Positions 57,328 to 64,000 of a DNA stretch of 64,000 bases are shown here, piece after piece. Within the stretch, counting starts at the first letter, position 1. The number at the start of each line of letters is the position of its first letter. The notes below the pieces were generated by a model, which did no database searches, was not told the DNA's origin, and was given only the letters and a program-made list of their open reading frames with translations. The position numbers and the translations under genes are program-made. This DNA comes from Desulfuromusa kysingii (GTDB lineage Bacteria > Desulfobacterota > Desulfuromonadia > Desulfuromonadales > Geopsychrobacteraceae): NCBI RefSeq assembly GCF_900107645.1, contig NZ_FNQN01000005.1:174193-238192 (forward strand). The letters are read 5' to 3'.

Positions 57328-58119
57328 TTACTCCTTATTATATTGTTGCAGGATATCGCAGACAGTTTGATTCCAACCTGCTGGACCCTGCTCCGTTGCG
57401 TGAATGATAGAAACGTTCTGCGGGTTTGGTGACACACCGCTGACCGAGGGGATGATGACCGCGAGATCGGCAGCTTCGAGCATGGATTGGTCGTTTGGTC
57501 CGTCGCCAAGGGCGACGCTGTACCAGTAACGATTTGCCGGTGCCGGTTGATGTTTGAGCAGCCAACGTAGAGCAGTGCCCTTACCAGTGCTGTTACTGAC
57601 AATATGATAAAAACGGCCGCCGCGGAGCAGTTGTAAGCCGTGACGGGTGAGGTGGTTGCGGAATTCTTCCAGCTTCGTCGGGTCGTCATCCCAACGGATG
57701 GGTTCTGAGCAAAGCCGTTGTTTTGCCAGCTCAGCAATGACCACACTCAAACCTGTGATTGCACTAATTTCCGCTATGGAAAAATCGGCAAATCCTTTAA
57801 ACTTGTAACCGTGTTGTTGGCGTAGCTGGTGCACCAGATTGATCAGCTCTGAGTAAGGTCTGCCAAAAAAATGTGCAGACTGCATATCGGGCGAGAGGAT
57901 AATTCCTGAGCCGTTTTCGACAATAAACGGGGTGGATAGTTGTAATTCCTGGTGCAACCTGGACACTTCAGCAGCCGTTTTGCTGGTGCAGAGGATCAGC
58001 GGAATGTGTTGCTCTCGCAGCAGTTGCAATGCTGGACGGGCGGCTTCCCAGCTATAGTTATGGTGATCGAGAAGAGTGCCGTCGAGGTCGGTGAATAGGA
58101 TCAGTTGTGGTTGTGGCAT
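57328..58119 (-). CDS. Mannosyl/glucosyl-3-phosphoglycerate phosphatase
   Basis: 263 residues, HAD subclass IIB. Motif I is FTDLDGTLLDHH, motif II LCTSKTAAEV, and motif IV ALGDGPNDQSML. The IVENGSGI segment and the C2B cap are typical of the MpgP family. With the synthase immediately downstream it should dephosphorylate glucosyl-3-phosphoglycerate to glucosylglycerate. Specificity for glucosyl over mannosyl is inferred from the partner gene. Confidence 0.88.
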   Translation of the reverse strand: MPQPQLILFTDLDGTLLDHHNYSWEAARPALQLLREQHIPLILCTSKTAAEVSRLHQELQLSTPFIVENGSGIILSPDMQSAHFFGRPYSELINLVHQLRQQHGYKFKGFADFSIAEISAITGLSVVIAELAKQRLCSEPIRWDDDPTKLEEFRNHLTRHGLQLLRGGRFYHIVSNSTGKGTALRWLLKHQPAPANRYWYSVALGDGPNDQSMLEAADLAVIIPSVSGVSPNPQNVSIIHATEQGPAGWNQTVCDILQQYNKE

Positions 58120-58441
58120 GTTTGTCTCTCTCTGGGGTTGTCGAGCTGTTGCGTCTATAAATATGCAAGGCAGGTGCCAGTCAATTCAGAAACTCTTTTT
58201 TGTCGACGGGGAACAGCACTTCACCGGATGGTTAAAAAATGTGAAAATTGTTATTGGTGTCGTGATTCCGGCTGTTTTTCAGTGTTTTTAGACTCAGGTC
58301 AGCCATTCTCTTGACATCCGTAGTCGTTACTGTTGTTCTATGGTCAATTGGTGGGTTGTTTCACTTGGATTGGTCCATATTGTTATGGCAGTTGTCCTGT
58401 TCTGGGGCGTAGGGTGATCCCCCTTTCTCCTACTAGGTTGA
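58120..58441. other. Non-coding stretch between divergent genes
   Basis: No protein-like frame or RNA gene is seen. It holds divergent promoters for the phosphatase-synthase pair and the DisA_N-like gene. TTGACA at 58311-58316 is a possible -35 for the latter, with only a weak -10 (TGTTCT) 17 bp downstream. Confidence 0.4.
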
Positions 58442-59731
58442 ATGATGCCGAAATCAGCATTTAATGCCATAGAGAGTAGTGTGCGGTTCTTTTTGGGTGG
58501 AGCCCGAGCTACATTGACGGAGTGCAGTGAGGCTGATCTTGCTCTCAAGGCGGCAGGTCGAGATGAATTTTTATCTGCTGTCAAAATTGGCGGGGTCAGT
58601 TATTTATTTCGCGCCGAGCGTAAAGAGCTCGGCTTCACGACCACAGAGAGGGACTTTATCGGCGAACTGCTGACCGCTTTTTCTGGTCTGTTCGCGGGCT
58701 TTTCAGCCAAAGGCTATGCTGCCCATTTTCGCACCGCTTTATTGACCTCTTTGGCTGATATTGCGGTCGCGCGTTATATTCGGGGTGACCGGAAGGGGGT
58801 TTTCTGGCCGGCTCAAAGTCTGATCCAACTGCTTAAAAGCCTGTCATATCAGCGCTATGAAGGTTCCCCGGCAACAACCGGATTTCTGATTTGTCGAAGT
58901 CAGCTGGATGACTTTCTGGCCGCATTGGAAAAAACCCGTTATGACTGGCTTGATCTTGAAGAGAGCCGCCGTCGAATTTCTGCCGATTTTTTTCAAAACC
59001 CACTCTCCCACCGTCTGGTGGATGGCGACCGATCCCTGTTTATTGGTGATATCCGTATGAATATTAAAGGGACGATTGGTTTGAAGTCTCCAACTTCGGG
59101 AGACCAGATCGAACAATTGGCGCATCGCGCAACCCAGAAACTGCTTGCAATGGCGGGAGAGGGGTCTTTTGCGGTCTATGTCAACCATGCGTCCGAAGTT
59201 GAAATCGTCCTCGATCGAGACAGAATGCTGGTGTGGCGCAAGGGGTATTGGGGGCTGTACGATCCAGATATTATCCGTGACTTTCTGGCGGGGTGCCTCG
59301 ATAAACGCTCGATTGAACATTTGCTCTGGACGGTTTACGCCCTCTCAAAATCCCGGAATGGCATGGTCGTGATGATAGCAGACGATGTCGCTGCTCTGGA
59401 TGTTCTGCGGAAAGGTTCTGTCGGTGGCCGGGACCCCCTCAGTCGGGCTTTGATCCGGAATGTTCGGGGGAAAAAGATTGGCGCGTTAAAGCGGTCGGGA
59501 GAATTGGGCCGCATCCTTTCGTCCGATGGTTTGACAGTTATCAACCATAAAGGCGAACTGCTCGATGCCGGGGTGATTGTCGATACCTCAAAGGTTGGTG
59601 ATCTGGTCACCGGCGGGGGGCGGACGACAGCCGCAACATCTGCCTCCTATTATGGTCGCGTTATTAAGGTCTCGGAGGATGGTCCAGTGGAGTTATACAA
59701 GGCAGGACAGAGCCTTTATCGCTTTGGTTAG
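58442..59731 (+). CDS. Divergent DisA_N (diadenylate cyclase-like) protein
   Basis: 429 residues. The N-terminal about 260 residues look like an uncharacterized sensor domain of the type attached to DAC domains. The C-terminal about 130 residues follow the DisA_N order: NGMVVMIADD, then ILSSDGLTVINHKGELLDAGV at the DGA position and GGGRTTAATSAS at the RHR position, then VIKVSEDGPV. The active-site motifs are altered (DGL for DGA, RTT for RHR), so cyclic di-AMP synthesis is uncertain; it could bind rather than make a nucleotide. Confidence 0.6.
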   Translation: MMPKSAFNAIESSVRFFLGGARATLTECSEADLALKAAGRDEFLSAVKIGGVSYLFRAERKELGFTTTERDFIGELLTAFSGLFAGFSAKGYAAHFRTALLTSLADIAVARYIRGDRKGVFWPAQSLIQLLKSLSYQRYEGSPATTGFLICRSQLDDFLAALEKTRYDWLDLEESRRRISADFFQNPLSHRLVDGDRSLFIGDIRMNIKGTIGLKSPTSGDQIEQLAHRATQKLLAMAGEGSFAVYVNHASEVEIVLDRDRMLVWRKGYWGLYDPDIIRDFLAGCLDKRSIEHLLWTVYALSKSRNGMVVMIADDVAALDVLRKGSVGGRDPLSRALIRNVRGKKIGALKRSGELGRILSSDGLTVINHKGELLDAGVIVDTSKVGDLVTGGGRTTAATSASYYGRVIKVSEDGPVELYKAGQSLYRFG

Positions 59732-59875
59732 GTGTGGGTGTAACCTGCCGCCCCGGTGCCCCCTTAAGAGGGCTTGTCAGAATCAGGATCTGTCTTTAAT
59801 ATGGCTGCTTTTTAAATTCTGCAGCGTGTCAACATGCGCGAGTTATCTGCACAAATCTGTTAAGAAAGGGAGTTG

Positions 59876-60400
59876 ATGGATAAAATAGATAAAAACATCA
59901 ATAGTGATCCGGAGGTTCCGAAGGGATGCTACGATCTGCGTATCTTACAAGCTCTGCGCCGTATTATCCGCGCTGTCGATCTCCATTCACATAAACTTTC
60001 GACCCTGCACAAGATTACCGGACCACAGCTCGCTTGCTTGTTGGCGGTAAAACAGGAAGGCCCACTGACCAGTGGTAATCTGGCCAAAAACGTCTATCTC
60101 AGTCCCAGCACAGTTGTCGGTATTGTTGACCGACTTGAGGAGAAGCAGCTGGTGATGCGCAAGCGCAGCAGTGAAGATCGCCGCCAGGTTCATATTTCTA
60201 TGACCCCGACGGGCGAAGCGCTGGTCGCCGCTGCCCCCTCTCTGCTGCAGGACACTTTAGCGACTGCTCTGGTGGAGCTACCTGAAATTGAACAGGTCTC
60301 TATCACTTTGGCGTTGGAAAAACTGGTTGACCTCATGGAAGCACGTCATATCGGGGCCTCACCACTTCTTGAAACCGGCTCGTTGACCGCAGAAAAATAA
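59876..60400 (+). CDS. MarR-family regulator
   Basis: 174 residues from ATG 59876 (AAAGGGAG upstream). The winged helix spans about 55-120: GPLTSGNLAKNVYLSPSTVVGIVDRLEEKQLVMRKRSSEDRRQVHISMT, the classical MarR wing with DRR. It is the gene before ablA-ablB on the same strand, so it likely regulates solute synthesis. A 12-bp palindrome in the following promoter may be its site. Confidence 0.9.
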   Translation: MDKIDKNINSDPEVPKGCYDLRILQALRRIIRAVDLHSHKLSTLHKITGPQLACLLAVKQEGPLTSGNLAKNVYLSPSTVVGIVDRLEEKQLVMRKRSSEDRRQVHISMTPTGEALVAAAPSLLQDTLATALVELPEIEQVSITLALEKLVDLMEARHIGASPLLETGSLTAEK

Positions 60401-60430
60401 TTCCCCTTCTATCGTCCCTGGCTAGCTGTC

Positions 60431-60459
60431 TTGACAGAGACGTCTCTTTTTGTTAAAAC
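60431..60459 (+). promoter_or_regulatory. Promoter with embedded palindrome upstream of ablA
   Basis: TTGACA (60431-60436), a 17-bp spacer and TAAAAC (60454-60459) form a plausible promoter. AGAGACGTCTCT (60436-60447), a perfect 12-bp palindrome, overlaps the -35 and spacer, where a MarR-type repressor could act. The leader to ablA would be about 180 nt. Confidence 0.4.
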
Positions 60460-60649
60460 CTTTCGTGCACGAATGATTCTTTGTCGAATCTTTAGTCCTC
60501 TTCCTATTTTTCGCAATGAGGAGCCATTATTGATGTTTTTATTCTAAAAACAGTTTTTCTCCCCTCGCCAGATCACGACCCAGGGACAAATTATCCCGCC
60601 GCTCTGTGTCGTCACATATTCACATCGAAAGTTATAAATAGCTAAAACT

Positions 60650-61969
60650 ATGAGTATATATTCAAATTCACAACAAAAAATTGCAGAGAGGATCAGCGAT
60701 ACCTCTGATGGTTTGGCATCTCGATGGACAGACTGGCATTGGCAGCTGAAACATTCGGTGACCAGCGTTGCTACCTTTGAAAAATTGCTCGACATCCAGC
60801 TTGAGCCTCTTGAACGGCGCAAGGTCGATTTAACCTTGAAAAAGTTTCCCTTCTCGACAACGCCTTATTATCTGTCTCTTATTGATCGTAGCGATTTTCG
60901 TAATGATCCTATCTTTCGACAGGCCTTTCCCAGCCCGGAGGAGTTACAAGTTGAGAAGGTCGACATGGCCGATCCACTGGCTGAAGATCACGACAGTCCG
61001 GTCCCAGGGATTACCCATCGTTATCCCGATCGGGTGTTGTTTCATGTCAGCAATGTCTGCGCCATGTATTGCCGTCATTGCACCCGCAAGCGCAAAGTCG
61101 GAGATGTCGATTCGATCCCGGATCGCAAACAAATCAGGAAGGGGCTTGATTACATCCGCAACCGGGTTGAGGTCAGGGATGTGTTGTTGTCCGGTGGCGA
61201 TCCGTTGATGCTCAACGATCAATATCTTGATTGGATTTTGAGTGAGCTGCGGAAAATTGATCATGTCCAGGTGATTCGTATCGGCTCGCGGATGCCGGTG
61301 GTGTTGCCTTACCGGGTGACTGATGAGCTGGTTGAAATGTTAAAGAAACATCAGCCTCTCTGGCTTAACACCCACTTTAACCATCCACGAGAAATAACCA
61401 GTTCGTCGCGTCAGGCGTTACGGAAGTTGGCTGACGCTGGTATTCCGCTGGGGAATCAGTCAGTGCTACTGGCTGGGGTGAACGATTGTCAACGCATCAT
61501 CAAGGCACTGGTGCATAAGTTAGTGGAAAACCGGGTGCGCCCTTACTATCTCTATCAGTGTGATCTGGCCGAAGGGTTGTCTCATTTCCGTACTCCTGTG
61601 GGGAAAGGGGTCGAGATTATGGAAAGTCTGATTGGCCATACCAGCGGTTTTGCGATACCGACCTATGTGATCGATGCCCCAGGCGGTGGAGGTAAAATTC
61701 CCCTGAATCCTAACTATCTGATATCGCTTTCAACCAACAAGGTTGTGCTACGCAACTACGAGGGGGTGATGTCCACCTATCAGGAACCTGCCAACTATGA
61801 GGAAAAATTCTGCAACCGACAGTGTTCCAACTGTGAACTGCAACTTAATCTTGCGGATGGAGAGGAGGCGGATGTCATCGGCATTGAGCAACTGCTCTCT
61901 GATTTTGACGAGACAATCAGTTTGACTCCGTCAGGCAATCAACGCATGGAGCGAAGACGTGAGTCATGA
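60650..61969 (+). CDS. ablA: Lysine 2,3-aminomutase
   Basis: 439 residues. The radical-SAM triad is C137xxxC141xxC144 ([12 protein letters not shown]). PLP-binding and substrate features follow: LSGGDPLM, and the two aspartates expected to hold the lysine side-chain amine, in [15 protein letters not shown] and [18 protein letters not shown]-terminal CNRQCSNC binds zinc. It converts L-lysine to beta-lysine. The ablB start overlaps its end, giving N-epsilon-acetyl-beta-lysine, a solute of halotolerant anaerobes. The start codon lacks a good Shine-Dalgarno. Confidence 0.94.
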   Translation: MSIYSNSQQKIAERISDTSDGLASRWTDWHWQLKHSVTSVATFEKLLDIQLEPLERRKVDLTLKKFPFSTTPYYLSLIDRSDFRNDPIFRQAFPSPEELQVEKVDMADPLAEDHDSPVPGITHRYPDRVLFHVSNVCAMYCRHCTRKRKVGDVDSIPDRKQIRKGLDYIRNRVEVRDVLLSGGDPLMLNDQYLDWILSELRKIDHVQVIRIGSRMPVVLPYRVTDELVEMLKKHQPLWLNTHFNHPREITSSSRQALRKLADAGIPLGNQSVLLAGVNDCQRIIKALVHKLVENRVRPYYLYQCDLAEGLSHFRTPVGKGVEIMESLIGHTSGFAIPTYVIDAPGGGGKIPLNPNYLISLSTNKVVLRNYEGVMSTYQEPANYEEKFCNRQCSNCELQLNLADGEEADVIGIEQLLSDFDETISLTPSGNQRMERRRES

Positions 61970-62834
61970 TGTTATTACCCGATTCGGTCAGTCCGTCATT
62001 CAGCATGGTCCGGAGAATGATCGGGTTTATCTGATGAAACTGGCAGAGGACGATTTACCGGAAGTCATTACTAATATCAAGAGTCTCGCTGCTCGGCACA
62101 ATTACAGCAAAGCCTTTGTCAAGGTGCCTCAATCAGCACAAAGCCAGTTTGCTGACCACGGCTATCGGGTTGAGGCTGAGGTGCCTGGTCTGTTCAAGGG
62201 ACGGGAGAATGGTGCTTTTATGGCCTATTATTTTCATCCAGAACGCCGCCTTGACCCTGCCGCTGACAGAGTGGAAAAGGTCCTCGAAGTTGCTGGTGAC
62301 AGATCTAAGAAAAGGCACATGATAAGTCTCCCCACCGGCTGTGACTGTCAATTGGCGACCCCTGATCATTGTCAGCAGATGGCGAAGCTCTACCGGGAGA
62401 CTTTTGCCAGTTATCCCTTTCCTATTCATGACCCTCAATATCTGACAACGACGATGGCTGATAATGTTGTTTACGCTGGGATCTGGCAGGGAGATCAATT
62501 GTTAGCACTGGCCTCAGCTGAGACGGATCTCTCCAACAGCAATGCGGAGTTGACCGATTTTGCCACCGACGGTCACTGGCGGGGACAGGGGTTGGCAAGC
62601 ATCCTCCTTCAATATTTGGAAGCTCAGCTGCAAAGTCTGAGGATTAAAACCTGTTACACGATTGCGCGTGCGTTGTCCTACGGCATGAACATCTGTTTTG
62701 CTCAGAATGGCTATAAATTTGCCGGGACGCTGGTAAAAAATACGCAGATCAGCGGCAGTCTGGAGAGCATGAATGTCTGGCATAAGAGAGCAGAGGTGAC
62801 AAACAGCGCCCATTGTTGCCGACCTGAGTCATGA
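61959..62834 (+). CDS. ablB: Beta-lysine N6-acetyltransferase
   Basis: 291 residues with a GTG start that overlaps ablA by 11 bp. The N-terminal third is specific to the AblB family ([23 protein letters not shown]). The C-terminal GNAT domain has [25 protein letters not shown] (acetyl-CoA loop) and [19 protein letters not shown]. It acetylates the epsilon-amine of beta-lysine, completing the osmolyte. Confidence 0.93.
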   Translation: MSHDVITRFGQSVIQHGPENDRVYLMKLAEDDLPEVITNIKSLAARHNYSKAFVKVPQSAQSQFADHGYRVEAEVPGLFKGRENGAFMAYYFHPERRLDPAADRVEKVLEVAGDRSKKRHMISLPTGCDCQLATPDHCQQMAKLYRETFASYPFPIHDPQYLTTTMADNVVYAGIWQGDQLLALASAETDLSNSNAELTDFATDGHWRGQGLASILLQYLEAQLQSLRIKTCYTIARALSYGMNICFAQNGYKFAGTLVKNTQISGSLESMNVWHKRAEVTNSAHCCRPES

Positions 62835-62945
62835 CGACGACCCAAACCCGAAATTATCGTAGGTGGTAGGTGTTCCTCTGCGGGAACTTTGTCCCCCTAC
62901 TGCAAGCAAATTTAAATCGTACCATTCACCTCGCGGAAGAGAGAT

Positions 62946-64000
62946 ATGAACTGGAAAGAACAGCTACAGCAATTTGTTAATACGATCGAACGACTGGAAA
63001 GTTACATCCACCTGACGTCAGAAGAGAGAGCTCTGCTGCAAAACATCGGCGGGACCTGGGGGACAACTCCCCATTTTGCTGCATTGATGGATCCGAATGA
63101 TGTCGATTGTCCAATCAGGAAGCAGGTGATTCCATCGCGACTGGAGCAGCAGAACCGCTATGGGATGAAAGATTATCTGATCTGGAAAGAGAACCGGGCG
63201 ACCACAGAGGTCCGCCCCGATAGTATCGCTCGCCAGTATGAGGATCGGGTCGCATTTACGGTGACTCAGACGTGCGGAATTTACTGTCGCCATTGCTTTC
63301 GGAAAGAGTTGGTCGTTGACGGTGATCTGGAACTTCATTTTGATGTTGAAGAGGGGCTGCGCTGGTTAGCTGAGCACAGCGAAGTGCGGGATGTATTGAT
63401 CACCGGTGGCGATCCGTTTCTTCTGAGTAACGAACAGCTTGACTACCTGATCAGAAAACTGCGTGAGTTGCCACATGTGGAAATGATCCGCTTTGGGACC
63501 CGGACGCCGGTGGTGTTACCGCAGCGAATTGACGCCGGTCTGATGAAGGTCCTGAATGGTTATCATCGGGTGCCGATCTGGATCAACACTCAGTGTAACC
63601 ATCCCAAAGAGATCACTGAAGAAACCGCTCAAGCGGTCTTCAGATTGCTCAGTTGCGGGGTGAATGTCGGCAACCAGGCGGTCCTGCTCAAAGGGATCAA
63701 TGATGATGTTGAAACTTTCCGTAAGCTGCATCAGAAACTCCTCTCGGTGCGGATTAAACCCTATTATGTGTTTTATTGTGAGGCTGCACCTGGGATTGAC
63801 CATTTCCGGACTCCGGTAGAAAAGGGTGCCGAATTGATCCGTGACGCATTGCGTGGACACACGACCGGACTCGCGCAGCCAATGTATGTTGTCGCCACCA
63901 ACATCGGCAAAATTCCATTGATGCCGGACTACTATATCAAGGGCAAGGATCAACATGAATATTGTCTGCAAAATCATAAAGGTGAACAGACGACAATTCC
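62946..64000 (+). CDS. Second lysine-2,3-aminomutase-like radical SAM enzyme, C-terminus cut by window edge
   Basis: 351 residues visible, running off the right edge. It starts at ATG 62946 with GAAGAGAG upstream. The radical-SAM triad is C110xxxC114xxC117 (TCGIYCRHCFRK), with ITGGDPFLL and the KamA fold order. At the two positions where ablA has lysine-binding Asp, this protein reads FYCEAAPGIDHFRTP and VVATNIGKIPLMP, so one Asp is Glu and the other is lost. It is unlikely to act on L-lysine. Glutamate 2,3-aminomutase is one relative, but the expected Lys/Asn pair is not seen either. Confidence 0.8.
   Translation, partial: MNWKEQLQQFVNTIERLESYIHLTSEERALLQNIGGTWGTTPHFAALMDPNDVDCPIRKQVIPSRLEQQNRYGMKDYLIWKENRATTEVRPDSIARQYEDRVAFTVTQTCGIYCRHCFRKELVVDGDLELHFDVEEGLRWLAEHSEVRDVLITGGDPFLLSNEQLDYLIRKLRELPHVEMIRFGTRTPVVLPQRIDAGLMKVLNGYHRVPIWINTQCNHPKEITEETAQAVFRLLSCGVNVGNQAVLLKGINDDVETFRKLHQKLLSVRIKPYYVFYCEAAPGIDHFRTPVEKGAELIRDALRGHTTGLAQPMYVVATNIGKIPLMPDYYIKGKDQHEYCLQNHKGEQTTI

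Overview
The window looks like chromosomal DNA of a marine or brackish, anaerobic, Gram-negative delta-proteobacterium of the Desulfuromonadales type (Desulfuromonas / Pelobacter / Geobacter relatives). This is inferred from a CarD-ispD-ispF-glnS-cysS block, many sensor kinases, outer-membrane export genes, a selenocysteine-containing molybdopterin oxidoreductase and two compatible-solute loci. I found no integrase, transposase, phage gene or CRISPR array.

Layout. 1-3862: a large hybrid histidine kinase, cut by the left edge. 4.1-8.7 kb: an NDUFA9-type epimerase, a GntR regulator with a perfect operator, a TIM-barrel isomerase, a ketopantoate-reductase-like enzyme and a TPR protein. 8.9-13.9 kb: carD, ispD, ispF, glnS, cysS, all forward. 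14-18.6 kb: a His/Gln-rich exported protein, an EVE protein, a HAD phosphatase, an MFS exporter and a four-S1-domain protein. 18.9-26.3 kb: an envelope-lipid region with a DagK-PAP2 fusion, then a reverse operon of an LtaS-like transferase, an EptA-like phosphoethanolamine transferase, dgkA, an OmpR-type regulator and its kinase. 26.5-32.5 kb: a TetR-controlled tripartite RND efflux operon. 32.5-36.2 kb: an APH/AAA kinase fusion, mntP and an ArgA-like acetyltransferase.

36.3-43.2 kb holds a reverse operon for a TtrA-like molybdoenzyme whose Mo ligand is an in-frame UGA (selenocysteine), with TorD-like and four-cluster ferredoxin partners, divergent from a PAS histidine kinase / NarL-type pair. 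The shared upstream region carries a repeated 11-bp element, a sigma-54-like promoter and an 18-bp palindrome. 43.2-46.5 kb: an MFS permease and a K+ channel with two RCK domains.

46.6-48.7 kb is the most unusual part. serS is followed by tRNA-Ser(UGA), tRNA-Ser(GCU) and tRNA-Arg(ACG). Each tRNA-Ser gene is followed by a related ~160-bp non-coding element that ends in a copy of that same tRNA's own 3' end. The two elements share hairpins, one with compensatory base changes. They look like a small non-coding mobile element targeting tRNA 3' ends, and their RNA is rich in CAGGA/GGA loops.

48.8-54 kb: UspA and a small unknown partner, an MBL hydrolase, twin small membrane proteins, a split permease pair, a 2-hydroxyacid dehydrogenase and a diguanylate cyclase. 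54.2-58.1 kb: glucosylglycerate metabolism (phosphorylase, GpgS, GpgP-like phosphatase). 58.4-64 kb: a divergent DisA_N-like protein, a MarR regulator, ablA-ablB for N-epsilon-acetyl-beta-lysine, and a second aminomutase-like enzyme with a changed substrate pocket, cut by the right edge. The solute genes, RCK channel and DisA_N-like protein together suggest an osmoadaptation neighbourhood.
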